Positions 1 through 8,253 of a stretch of 64,000 nucleotides of DNA are shown piece after piece. The notes below the pieces were generated by a model. The model was not told the DNA's origin, made no database searches, and saw nothing but the letters and a program-made list of their open reading frames with translations. Origin of the DNA: Camelimonas abortus (GTDB lineage Bacteria; Pseudomonadota; Alphaproteobacteria; Rhizobiales; Beijerinckiaceae); the NCBI RefSeq assembly GCF_042647165.1, contig NZ_JBHRUV010000022.1; one strand, written 5' to 3'. The position numbers and the translations under genes are program-made. How positions within the stretch are numbered: the stretch's first letter is position 1; every line of letters starts with the position of its first letter.

Positions 1-178
1 TCTGCCCGTGCACGGCGACATTGTAGCCGAGCGCCTCAATGGCGGCGGCGGGAAAGGCCTCGTCTGTGCACTTGATTTCCTGCAGGCAGACGACGTCCGG
101 CGCCGACTCGCGCAGGAAGGTCTCCAGATGCGCGAGGCGCTGGCGCGCCGAGTTCACGTTCCAGGTGACGATTTTCAT
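1..178 (-). CDS. xth: Exodeoxyribonuclease III, 5' part only
   Basis: This is the N-terminal 59 codons of an ExoIII-type AP endonuclease that runs off the left edge of the window. The ATG is on the minus strand at 178. The protein begins MKIVTWNVNSARQRLAHLE and continues with the block LQEIKC. Asn7 and Glu34 fall exactly where the metal-binding and catalytic residues of the ExoIII family lie. The family cleaves 5' of abasic sites and has 3'-5' exonuclease activity in base excision repair. The gene is divergent from the lytic transglycosylase. The assignment is strong for the family; only about one quarter of the gene is visible. Confidence 0.9.
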   Translation of the reverse strand, partial: MKIVTWNVNSARQRLAHLETFLRESAPDVVCLQEIKCTDEAFPAAAIEALGYNVAVHGQ

Positions 179-335
179 GAGCGGCTGACCCGTATCCGTC
201 CTTGGCGCGGCGCGGAGGACGGGAGTCGTCTTCCGCGCGCCCCTGTATACGGCGCCGCAGCCGCGAAGTCTTGCGCCGCCGCCGGCGGAACGCCGTCCCG
301 CCGCAGCCGCGCGGCGGGCCATGCGCAAACATTCG

Positions 336-451
336 CAGGTCATGTCTGATATCATAAAAATAATTTAATGTATCGTCATAATATCGACACATGAATATAT
401 AGCATTACGCCATCGCTTCATGAATAGTTTAATTATTGTTATGTTATTAAT
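336..451. promoter_or_regulatory. AT-rich divergent control region
   Basis: About 115 bp of strongly AT-rich sequence lie between xth and the transglycosylase gene, inside DNA that is otherwise near 70% GC. The octamer CATGAATA occurs twice (near 389 and 419). This is where promoters, and possibly a nucleoid-associated repressor of the MucR type, would be expected. No single promoter stands out clearly. The regulatory role is inferred from composition and position only. Confidence 0.45.
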
Positions 452-469
452 GTGCGCGGCAGTTTCGTC

Positions 470-1501
470 ATGATAAAGATCAGGACTTTCGCCAGATCCG
501 GATGCGCGTGCGCGCTTGCGGCGTTTCTGACCGGCGGCGTCGTGGTCGCGGCGCGCGAGGCGACGCCCCTGTCGACGCTCCAGCCGCCGGGCGCCGCGCC
601 GGCCCCGCCGCTGGTCGTGCTGCGCGAATGCAAGGCGCCGCCGGTGATTTCCGCCGGCCAGGTAAAAGTGCCGGCCAACGTCGCCCGGAGCCTGGCGCGG
701 GCCAGCGACAACAGCGGCGTGGACCTGCGGCTGCTGATCGGCGTGGCCAGGCGGGAGTCCGGCTTCCGGCCCGACGCCCGCGCGAAAACCTCGAGCGCAG
801 CCGGACTGTTCCAGTTCATTGACAGCACCTGGCTGCGGGCCGTGCGCGATTACGGCGCCAGCCACGGGCTGGCGAAGGAGGCGGCGATGATCGACGCCGG
901 CGGCGAGGTGGCGGATCCGGCCGCGCGCAGGGAAATCCTCGCGCTTCGCGACAATCCGGACATCGCCGCCGCAATCGCCGCCGACATGCTGCGCGACGAC
1001 GCCCGCAAGCTGCAGGCGAGACTCGACCGCAACCTGACCGACGCCGACATCTACGCCACCCACTTTCTCGGCGTCACCAAGGCCAGCCATCTGGCCCAGC
1101 TGGTGGCGACGAAACCGGCCGCCGCCGCGGCCCCGGCCTTTCCGGCGGCCGCCCGCGCCAACCGTTCGATTTTCTACCGGCGGAGCGGCCGCAGGAGCCG
1201 CAGCCGCACGATCCGCGCCGTGTATGACAGCCTCGCCCTGCCATATGCGGCGGAGACCGACGCGGTGGCGCGCCAGGTGCGGCGGCTGTTAGGCGGCGCC
1301 CTGAAGCCGGACATGCAGTTCGTCGGCGTCTCCGGCCCGCCGGCGACCGGCGCCGACGCCGGCCCGAAGACGCCGCCGGTGGCGACGAAGCCAGCCGTGC
1401 GGCGCGCGCTCCGGCGCCGGGCGGCCGCCAGCAGGACCGCGGCGCACGCCCGGGCCCGGCGCGCCAGGGGCGGCCACGTCCACGGCCGCGCGCGGAGGTG
1501 A
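470..1501 (+). CDS. Secreted lytic transglycosylase (SLT domain)
   Basis: A 343-residue protein starting at ATG 470; an in-frame GTG at 452 is possible, but the ATG puts the signal peptide first. Residues 1-28 form a typical export signal (MIKIRTFARS followed by an Ala/Leu/Val stretch). The SLT/lysozyme-like fold covers about residues 70-215. It has the expected catalytic Glu in RRESGF (about residue 96), the AAGLFQFI block that follows it in the family, and the YATHFLG block. Such enzymes cleave the MurNAc-GlcNAc bond of peptidoglycan and leave 1,6-anhydro ends. The C-terminal 120 residues are very Arg/Ala rich (RRRAAASR-like) and probably unstructured or wall-binding. The family call is good; the exact subclass is unknown. 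Confidence 0.82.
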   Translation: MIKIRTFARSGCACALAAFLTGGVVVAAREATPLSTLQPPGAAPAPPLVVLRECKAPPVISAGQVKVPANVARSLARASDNSGVDLRLLIGVARRESGFRPDARAKTSSAAGLFQFIDSTWLRAVRDYGASHGLAKEAAMIDAGGEVADPAARREILALRDNPDIAAAIAADMLRDDARKLQARLDRNLTDADIYATHFLGVTKASHLAQLVATKPAAAAAPAFPAAARANRSIFYRRSGRRSRSRTIRAVYDSLALPYAAETDAVARQVRRLLGGALKPDMQFVGVSGPPATGADAGPKTPPVATKPAVRRALRRRAAASRTAAHARARRARGGHVHGRARR

Positions 1502-1779
1502 CCGCCGCGGCGCGCGCAGCCGTCCCCATGTCTCCCGCCGGGAAACGTTGCGCCGCGGCCGGCTTTCGGCCCGGCGCGCTTTTCGCGCGGCCCGCGGCCG
1601 GCGGCGGGACGTCATGACGTCGCCGGAGCCGGCAGGTCCTTCTGCTTCCGCTGCGCCGGAACGCGTCACGAAACGCGCGCCGGCGCGGAAGCGGGGACGG
1701 GAGCTGCAGCCGGGCGCGGGCCCGGCGGCGATTGTCTGGGGAAGATGCGCCCTTCGCGCCGAAACAGCGGGCGTGACGG
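1502..1779. other. Gene-free stretch between transglycosylase and tRNA-Lys promoter
   Basis: I see no supportable gene here. It holds a perfect 14-bp palindrome (1608-1621), listed separately, and a small GC hairpin around 1576-1590 that could end the transglycosylase transcript. An open frame at 1548-1841 has Arg/Ala/Pro composition typical of chance frames in GC-rich DNA and runs into the tRNA, so it is not annotated. Confidence 0.5.
1608..1621. repeat. Perfect 14-bp palindrome
   Basis: GACGTCATGACGTC reads identically on both strands and lies in non-coding DNA between the transglycosylase gene and tRNA-Lys. It has the form of a dimeric-regulator operator, but no regulator can be named from the sequence. 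Confidence 0.35.
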
Positions 1780-1808
1780 TTGACCGGGCGGGCGCCAGCG
1801 CCTATCAC
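1780..1808 (+). promoter_or_regulatory. Sigma-70-like promoter of tRNA-Lys
   Basis: The -35 element TTGACC (1780-1785) and -10 element TATCAC (1803-1808) are separated by exactly 17 bp. They lie 23 bp upstream of the first tRNA base, so transcription would start about 16 bases before the mature 5' end. The match is good and the spacing is canonical. Confidence 0.65.
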
Positions 1809-1831
1809 ACGCCGCATCACACGTGCTGTGA

Positions 1832-1907
1832 GAGCGCGTAGCTCAGCCGGTAGAGCAACTGACTTTTAATCAGTAGGTCCAGGGTTCGAATCCCTGCGCG
1901 CTCACCA
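1832..1907 (+). tRNA. tRNA-Lys (anticodon TTT)
   Basis: The 76-nt cloverleaf is complete. The acceptor stem is GAGCGCG/CGCGCTC, the D arm contains GTAGCTCAGCCGGTAGAGCA, and the anticodon loop CTTTTAA has anticodon TTT at 1865-1867. The T loop is GGGTTCGAATCCC, and discriminator A plus CCA are encoded in the DNA. It decodes AAA and AAG lysine codons. It stands alone behind its own promoter. Confidence 0.97.
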
Positions 1908-2460
1908 CGTCCGGGGCGACTGCCCGCCTGACGACGCCGCGGCCGCCGGCAGCCCGGATCCAGCAAGCCCGTTCCCGCACACAATGCCGTACGGCCGCCC
2001 GGCCCGTTGCATCGCCGGGCCGCTCACGGTCCCGCAGCGCGCCGGCGCCGGAAGGCGGCCGCCGCTCCGGCGTTACAGCCGCCAGGGCGCGTCGCTGGCT
2101 GTCGCTCACGCCAGGGCGCCGCCTGCGGCGCGCACGGCGGGGGCGGAGCGCAAGCCGGCGCCGCGCCGTCCGGCGGAGGGGCCTGGCCAGGCGGCGGGAC
2201 TGTCGCCCTGGGGGGCTGCGGCGGCAGGCGGCGCTCCCGCCGCCACGCGCGGCGCCCGGGCCGCGGCCCGGGGCCGTGAGCGCCAGCCGCATGTTACGCG
2301 CCCCGCGGTCATCGAGGCCGTTGCGGCCGGGACTGATGCGGCGGGTAAGGGCGCCGGCGCCGGCCCGCGGCTCTGCCGGCCGCAGCGGACATGGTCGCGC
2401 TCGCGCATGAGCCGGGCGAGCCCGGAAATGCTGGCTGCGCGGGACCAGGACGGCGCGGGC
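1908..2460. other. Gene-free region between tRNA-Lys and opgH
   Basis: About 550 bp with no gene I can support. Open frames on both strands here are all Ala/Arg/Gly/Pro strings without a ribosome-binding site or recognisable domain. There is no obvious T-tailed terminator for either tRNA-Lys or opgH, which converge on this stretch. Confidence 0.5.
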
Positions 2461-4644
2461 TCAGGCGGCTTTCAGGCTGGCGAGACGTTCGAGCAGGGCC
2501 GGATCATTCAGTACGGCGAGACGCTCGCGCGGCGTGAGCCAGCTGCGCGCGTCGGCGAGCGTTTCGGCGTCGGCCAGCTTGGCCGAAGCTAGCACGTGCT
2601 CCGGATCGATCTGGCCGCGCCGGCGCGGCGTCGCCGGCGGCAGCATGGCGCAGTGAGCGCGCCGCAAGGCCGCGTCGCGCCGCATCACCTCCAGCGCGTC
2701 CTCGCCGTCATGGCCAAGCGCGGCGAATTCCTCATGCAGGGCGTTGGCGCGGGCGGCCACCAGCGGCGGCGCGGTCTCCTCCGGGGTGAGCAGCAGGCCG
2801 AGGCGCTTCAGCGCCAGGCCGATGGACTTCCTGCCGCTCATCCACGAGATCGGAATGGCCAGCACCAGGCCGAGGATGGTGGGCGACATCCACAGCGCCA
2901 GCGAGGTGGCGATCAGGAAGGCGGCGACGCCGGTCACCACGCCCAGCGCCATGTGGCTCCAGTGGCGGCGGACGATGTCGCGGAAGGCGATGGAGCCGTC
3001 GTCGCGCCGCTGCGGATTCCAGCCGGTGTCGCGGCCCAGCAGGATCTGCGCCACCGCGCCGGACTGGATCACCATCATGATCGGCGCGAGCAGGGCGGAC
3101 ATCACCGTCTCGAACAGGGTGGAGAGCAGGATGCGGACGGTTCCGCCGCACCCCCGCCGCGTCGGGCCGTCCAGCAGCGCGAGGATCAGGCCAAACAGCT
3201 TCGGCGCCAGCAGGATGGCCATGGTCAGGAAGAACAGCGCCAGCGCCCGCTCCGGATCAAACCGCGGCCAGGCCGGAAACAGCGAAAACTCCTGGGTGAA
3301 ATATTCCGGCCGCACGTAGCGGCTCTGCAGCACCAGCACGATGCCGATCACCAGCTGCATCAGCCACAGCGGCGAGGCGAGGTACGAGAAAATGCCGGTG
3401 GCGAAATGCTGGCGGGTGGCGAGGCGCAGCCCCGCCGCGCCGATGACGCGCAGGTGCTGCAGGTTGCCCTGGCACCAGCGCCGGTCGCGGGTGGCCAGGT
3501 CGATCAGCGAGGGCGGGCTTTCCTCATAGCTGCCCGGCAGGTCAGGCAGCATGTACACCGTCCAGCCCGCGCGCCGGATCAGCGCCGCCTCGACGAAGTC
3601 GTGGCTGAGGATGTGGCCGCCGAACGGCGGCCTGCCCGAGAGGTCAGGCAGCCCGCAATGGGCGGCGAACGCCTTCGTGCGGATGATGGCGTTGTGGCCC
3701 CAGTAATTGCCGTCCCTGCCCATCCACACGGCGAGGCCGGTGGCGATCACCGGCCCGTACACCCGGGCGGCGAACTGCTGCAGGCGGGCGAACAGCGTGT
3801 TGCGGTTGATGATCAGCGGCAGCGACTGGATGATGCCGGCGTCGGGATCAGCCTCCATGGCGGCGGCGAGGCGCACCACGCATTCGCCGCTCATCACGCT
3901 GTCGGCGTCCAGCACCAGCATGTGGTCATAGGCGCCGCCCCAGCGCGTGACGAAGTCGGCGATGTTGCCGGCCTTGCGGTGGGCGTTCTTCTGGCGGCGG
4001 CGGTAGTAGACGCGCGCGTCCGGCCCCAGCCGCTCGCGCAGCGCCAGAAAGGCGCGCTCCTCCGCCACCCAGGCGTCCGGACTGGTGGAATCGGAGAGGA
4101 TGAAATAGTCGAAGGCGTCGCCGAAGCCGGTGGCCTCGATGCTCTCGCGCATGGCGCACAGCGCGCCGAAAGTGCGCGCCGTCTCCTCATTGTACACCGG
4201 CATCACCACGGCGGTGCGGCTGCGCAGCCGCTGCGGGGGCGCCGGCGGCAGGCGCCGCCACAGCATGGCGATGAAGCCGACGACCGCGCTGGTGAAGGCG
4301 AGGGCGATCCAGGAGAAGTTGATGGTGAACAGCGCCAGCAGCGCCCACTGCAGCCAGGTGGTGCGGCTGACCGACACCACCTCATACATCTCGTACGCGC
4401 CATAGGCGGTGAGGGCGAAGGCGCCGCCGAACACCGCCACGCGCGCGATCCAGCCCCGGAACCCCGGGCTGTCCGGGCCGGCGGGCCGGCGCCGGTCGCG
4501 ACGGCTCCAGCGGCGCAGGGACTGGACCGGCATCTCCAGCGGATGCTCCGGCGGCATGGCCTGGGGGAGACGTGTGGCGTCCATCGGCTCGCTCCTCCGG
4601 GGGCCGGCCCCGGCCGCGGCGTCCGCGTCGGTCACGCGGTCCAT
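2461..4644 (-). CDS. opgH: Periplasmic glucan glucosyltransferase OpgH/MdoH
   Basis: An inner-membrane family-2 glycosyltransferase that polymerises the beta-glucan backbone of osmoregulated periplasmic glucans from UDP-glucose. The ATG at 4644 gives about 727 residues; an in-frame start at 4656 is also possible. There are two N-terminal membrane helices (about residues 65-130), then the cytoplasmic GT domain with VYNEETARTF, the DxD-type motif VLDADSVM and the family block RDRRWCQGNLQHL, then several C-terminal membrane helices (for example FLTMAILLAPKLFGLILALL). The start lies inside the last codons of opgG, so the two are translationally coupled. The N-terminal 60 residues are Pro/Arg rich and not conserved in the family. 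Confidence 0.93.
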   Translation of the reverse strand: MDRVTDADAAAGAGPRRSEPMDATRLPQAMPPEHPLEMPVQSLRRWSRRDRRRPAGPDSPGFRGWIARVAVFGGAFALTAYGAYEMYEVVSVSRTTWLQWALLALFTINFSWIALAFTSAVVGFIAMLWRRLPPAPPQRLRSRTAVVMPVYNEETARTFGALCAMRESIEATGFGDAFDYFILSDSTSPDAWVAEERAFLALRERLGPDARVYYRRRQKNAHRKAGNIADFVTRWGGAYDHMLVLDADSVMSGECVVRLAAAMEADPDAGIIQSLPLIINRNTLFARLQQFAARVYGPVIATGLAVWMGRDGNYWGHNAIIRTKAFAAHCGLPDLSGRPPFGGHILSHDFVEAALIRRAGWTVYMLPDLPGSYEESPPSLIDLATRDRRWCQGNLQHLRVIGAAGLRLATRQHFATGIFSYLASPLWLMQLVIGIVLVLQSRYVRPEYFTQEFSLFPAWPRFDPERALALFFLTMAILLAPKLFGLILALLDGPTRRGCGGTVRILLSTLFETVMSALLAPIMMVIQSGAVAQILLGRDTGWNPQRRDDGSIAFRDIVRRHWSHMALGVVTGVAAFLIATSLALWMSPTILGLVLAIPISWMSGRKSIGLALKRLGLLLTPEETAPPLVAARANALHEEFAALGHDGEDALEVMRRDAALRRAHCAMLPPATPRRRGQIDPEHVLASAKLADAETLADARSWLTPRERLAVLNDPALLERLASLKAA

Positions 4645-6170
4645 CGGTACAACCATGTTTCGCTGACAGGCTTGCCGGCCGCCTCAAGCGCCAGGCGCAG
4701 CTCGCACAGCTGCGAGTCGCCCGGGTCGAGCTCGAACGCCACCCGCGCCGCGCGCCGTTCCGGATAGGGCCACAGGCGCATTTCGGAGATGACGCCGCCG
4801 TTGGCGGCCGAGAGCGACGGCTGCAGCGCCGCCACCACGCCGGGGTCCGCCAGCGCCGCGCCGGTGAACTCCACGAGGAAACGGCGGCGGCGGCCGCTGC
4901 GGCCGCGCCCGGTCCGGGTCAGGATCACCCGCGCCAGCTCCGGCGGATCGGGGATCTGCCAGCACCAGTACTGGCGGTAGGCGAAATTGACCTCGGCGCC
5001 GGCGGCCAGCGGCGCCCTGGGCCGCCAGTAGGCGAGGATGTTGTCGTTGATGTCGGATTCGGTGGGAATCTCGATCAGCTGCACCTGGCCCTCGCCCCAG
5101 TCGCCGAGCGGCTCGACCCACACGCTCGGGCGCCGGTCGAAGCGCTGGCTGTCGTCCTGGAAGGCGGCGAAGGCGCGCTCGCGCTGCAGCAGGCCGAAGC
5201 CCCGGGGGCTGGAGTCGACGAAGGCGGAGATCTGCAGCTGCTGCGGATTGGTCACCGGCCGCCACAGCCATTCGCCGCGGCCGTTGCGCATCTGCAGGCC
5301 GTTGACCTCAAACACTGCGGCGCGCACGTCGTCGACGTTGCGCCGGCCTGCGGCGCCGAACAGATAGGTGGCCGCGTGGCCGCCCCAGCCGATGTGATCG
5401 ATGGCGGCGCGGGTGAACAGCGTCACCTCGACGTCGATGATGGTCATGTCGCCCGGACGCACGGTGAAATGGGCCGCGGCGGCCAGGCTCTCGGAATCGA
5501 GCAGGGCGTGAAGGGTGAGCACGTCCGCGCCCGGCGGCGGCTGCTCGATCCAGAAGGCGCGGAACGCCGGGATCTCTTCGCCGCGCATCTCGCCCGGGCG
5601 CAGGGTCAGGGTGCGGGCCGTCGCCCCCATGTTCTGGCCGCGGGCGATGGCCCGGTAGAAGGTCGCGCCCTGGAAAATCGCCATCTGCGCCGGCCGGTCC
5701 AGCCCCGCGAAAATGCGGAAGCCGGAGAAGCCGGCGTCGCCCGGCGGAGGGGGCGGCAGTCCGCCGAAGTCATGGCTGGCCGGGTTGAACGTCAGCCGCC
5801 GGGCCCGGCCGTCCGCCACGACGTAAATCTCGACGCGGTCGCGAAACAGCGCTCCGCGCGGCAGCGGCTCGATGACGAAGCCGCGGCGCTCGCCGTCCCA
5901 CAGCAGCGCCTCGGGCCGGGCGCGCACGCCGACATATTGCTCATAGGTGAGGCCGGCGAGCTCCTCGGGCAGGTCGCCGCCGGCCCGCGCGAACGGGCGC
6001 TGCGCCAGCCGCCTGGCCATGTCGACCACCATCTCGGGCGCAAAGGGCGTTTCAGCCGCCTCGCCGCCCCCGGCCGCGGGCTGGCTCCCGGCCCGCGCCA
6101 GCCCGGCGCCCGCCGCCAGCGCCGCGACGGCGCCGGACCACATCAGCTGTCTGCGATTGATCATCTTCAT
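4632..6170 (-). CDS. opgG: Periplasmic glucan biosynthesis protein OpgG/MdoG (or OpgD)
   Basis: A 512-residue periplasmic protein of the MdoG family, needed for synthesis or shaping of osmoregulated periplasmic glucans. After the signal region the family blocks are clear: PFAPEMVVDMARRLA, LTYEQYVGVR, HDFGGLPPP, FRAFWIEQP, IDHIGWGGH and the C-terminal Ig-like part with YWRPRAPL. The N-terminus MKMINRRQLMWSGAV has a twin-Arg followed by a hydrophobic stretch and resembles a Tat signal. Tat export is known for the paralogue OpgD, so that name is a real alternative. It is first in a two-gene operon and overlaps opgH by about 13 bp. Confidence 0.92.
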   Translation of the reverse strand: MKMINRRQLMWSGAVAALAAGAGLARAGSQPAAGGGEAAETPFAPEMVVDMARRLAQRPFARAGGDLPEELAGLTYEQYVGVRARPEALLWDGERRGFVIEPLPRGALFRDRVEIYVVADGRARRLTFNPASHDFGGLPPPPPGDAGFSGFRIFAGLDRPAQMAIFQGATFYRAIARGQNMGATARTLTLRPGEMRGEEIPAFRAFWIEQPPPGADVLTLHALLDSESLAAAAHFTVRPGDMTIIDVEVTLFTRAAIDHIGWGGHAATYLFGAAGRRNVDDVRAAVFEVNGLQMRNGRGEWLWRPVTNPQQLQISAFVDSSPRGFGLLQRERAFAAFQDDSQRFDRRPSVWVEPLGDWGEGQVQLIEIPTESDINDNILAYWRPRAPLAAGAEVNFAYRQYWCWQIPDPPELARVILTRTGRGRSGRRRRFLVEFTGAALADPGVVAALQPSLSAANGGVISEMRLWPYPERRAARVAFELDPGDSQLCELRLALEAAGKPVSETWLYRWTA

Positions 6171-6570
6171 CAGGAACCAGCGAAAGGGGCGGCGGCGCCC
6201 AAGGTCAGGCGTTCCGGGGAATTATGGCCTTTCAACAGCATCTTGCAATGCAGGCCGGCGGCGGCGCCGGCCGGCGGTTCGCCTGCGGCGGACCTTGGCG
6301 GCAAAAACGGCGGTTTCAAGACTGGAAGCCGGGAAATCCTCCGGAAAATCTGGCGCTCCAGCAGTGTCACAGCCATGCGCCGGAAGGAAGTCCTCCAACG
6401 GCGCAGGCGAAGGGATATTTGCGCCGCGCAGGACGGAGCAGCGCCTGAGGCGGCCGCGCAATTCTCCTGAAAGGAATCATCGGTTAATACAGGCCCGGTT
6501 CAAGCAGCGATCCGGCGGGCGGCGCGAACGACCGGCGACCCGTATCCGGCCGGGCGGGAGCACGAGTTTC
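6171..6570. other. Divergent intergenic region opgG / glmU
   Basis: 400 bp without a supportable gene. It must hold the promoters of both the glucan operon (minus) and glmU (plus). A TAATAC element at 6485-6490 could be a -10 for glmU, but no good -35 lies at the right distance, so I do not annotate a promoter. Confidence 0.45.
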
Positions 6571-7959
6571 ATGACCGCAGACATTCCGCAGACGGCGCCG
6601 TTCCGCGCCATCGTGCTGGCGGCGGGCGAGGGCACGCGCATGCTGTCGGCCACGCCCAAGGTGCTGCACCGCATCGCCGGCCGGCCGATGGTGTCCCACG
6701 TGCTCGCAGCCCTGCAGGGCGCCGGCGCCCGGGATATCGCGGTGGTGGTGGGGCCGGACCGCGCCGACGTGGCCGCCGAAGCGGCGAAAACCGCGCCAGG
6801 CGCCGTCATCGTCGAGCAGCGCGAGCGCCGCGGCACCGCCCACGCCGTGCTGGCGGCGCGTGAATGGATCGCCGCCGGCGACGGCGACCTGCTGGTCGCC
6901 TTCGGCGACACGCCGCTGGTCACGCCGGCGACGCTGGCCAGGCTGCGCGGCCTCATCGCCGGCGACGTCGCCGTGGCTGTCCTTGGCTTTGAAGCCGCCA
7001 ATCCCGCCGGCTACGGCCGCCTGCTGATGGAGGGCGAGGCGCTGGTCGCCATCCGTGAGGAAAAGGACGCCAGCGCCGCCGAGCGCGCCGTACGGCTGTG
7101 CAACGCCGGGCTGATGGCGCTCTCCGGCGCCCGCGCGCTGCAGATTCTGGAGCGCATCCAGCCCAACAACGCCAGCGGCGAGCACTATCTCACCGACGCC
7201 GTGGCGATCGCCCGCGAACTCGGCCTCGCCGCCGCCGTGGCCACGGCGGCGGAGGGCGAGGTGATGGGCGTCAATGACCGCACGCAGCTGGCGGCGGCGG
7301 AGGCGGAGATCCAGCGCCGGCTTCGCCGCGCCGCCATGCTCGGCGGCGTCACCCTGCAGGATCCGGATTCGGTCTATTTCAGCGCCGACACCCGCCTTGG
7401 CCGCGACGTGCTGGTGGAGCCGCACGTGGTGTTCGGCCCCGGCGTCACGGTGGAGGACGGGGCGGTGATCCGCGCCTTCTCGCATCTGGAGGGCGCGGTG
7501 GTGCGCGGCGGCGCGGAGATCGGCCCCTTCGCCCGGCTGCGTCCCGGCGCCGACATTGGCGTTGCGGCGAAGATCGGCAATTTCGTCGAGGTGAAGAACA
7601 CCCGGGTCGACGCCGGCGCCAAGGCCAACCATCTGGCCTATCTCGGCGACGGCGAGGTGGGCGCGGGGGCCAATATCGGCGCCGGCACGATCTTCTGTAA
7701 CTATGACGGTTTCGGCAAGGCGAAGACCACGGTCGGGGCGGGGGCGTTCATCGGCTCCAACTCATCCCTGGTGGCGCCGGTGACGGTCGGCGAGGGCGCC
7801 TATGTCGGCACCGGCTCGGTGGTGACCGAAGACGTCGCCCCCGACGCGCTGGCGCTGGCCCGCGCCCGCCAGGTCGCGAAGCCAGGCTGGGCGGCGGCGT
7901 TCCGCGAGAAGAACGCCCATCGCAAGAAGAAACAGGCGGCGGAGCGCGGCCGCCCGTGA
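6571..7959 (+). CDS. glmU: Bifunctional GlcN-1-P acetyltransferase / GlcNAc-1-P uridyltransferase
   Basis: A 462-residue cytoplasmic enzyme making UDP-GlcNAc for peptidoglycan and lipid A. The N-terminal uridyltransferase half has the signature LAAGEGTRM (about 16-24), the lysine of TPKVLHRIAG, and FGDTPLV. The C-terminal half is a left-handed beta helix of hexapeptide repeats with RPGADIG, GNFVEVKN, KANHLAYLGD, NIGAGTIFCNYDG and GSNSSLVAPV, the acetyl-CoA and GlcN-1-P site blocks. ATG 6571 gives the family-standard N-terminus, although the reading frame is open far upstream. It is followed by glmS, the preceding step of the same pathway. Confidence 0.97.
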   Translation: MTADIPQTAPFRAIVLAAGEGTRMLSATPKVLHRIAGRPMVSHVLAALQGAGARDIAVVVGPDRADVAAEAAKTAPGAVIVEQRERRGTAHAVLAAREWIAAGDGDLLVAFGDTPLVTPATLARLRGLIAGDVAVAVLGFEAANPAGYGRLLMEGEALVAIREEKDASAAERAVRLCNAGLMALSGARALQILERIQPNNASGEHYLTDAVAIARELGLAAAVATAAEGEVMGVNDRTQLAAAEAEIQRRLRRAAMLGGVTLQDPDSVYFSADTRLGRDVLVEPHVVFGPGVTVEDGAVIRAFSHLEGAVVRGGAEIGPFARLRPGADIGVAAKIGNFVEVKNTRVDAGAKANHLAYLGDGEVGAGANIGAGTIFCNYDGFGKAKTTVGAGAFIGSNSSLVAPVTVGEGAYVGTGSVVTEDVAPDALALARARQVAKPGWAAAFREKNAHRKKKQAAERGRP

Positions 7960-8253
7960 CGGGGGCAGCGACGGCGGCCAGCGACCGGCCGCCGCCGCAG
8001 GAGGCCGAGGCGCGGCGCCGGTTTGCGCCGGGCGGCCGCCGCGACGGAGGGGCGCGCCGCAGCGCGGGCCCGGCCGTCACAATCCGTCAGGTTATTTGAT
8101 TTGTTTCCTTGCGGACGCTGCGGCTAACAGGATCACGGCGCGCAGGGGCGCGCGCTGCGCCCGCGGACGCGCGCCCGGCATCCTGCAGCCAGCCTTCGCC
8201 GGCGCATGTGGCTGCCGGCGCCAGGCGGCGCAATAACAACGGACTGGGACAGC

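Noticed and set aside
1548..1841. 97-codon ORF upstream of tRNA-Lys
   Set aside because: It covers the tRNA promoter and ends inside the tRNA; the composition is typical of chance frames.
2596..4767. 723-codon plus-strand frame opposite opgH
   Set aside because: Shadow of opgH with repetitive Gln/Arg/His composition and no family similarity.
7960..8253. glmS ribozyme upstream of glmS
   Set aside because: That ribozyme class belongs mainly to Firmicutes, and no pseudoknotted core can be recognised in these 294 bp.
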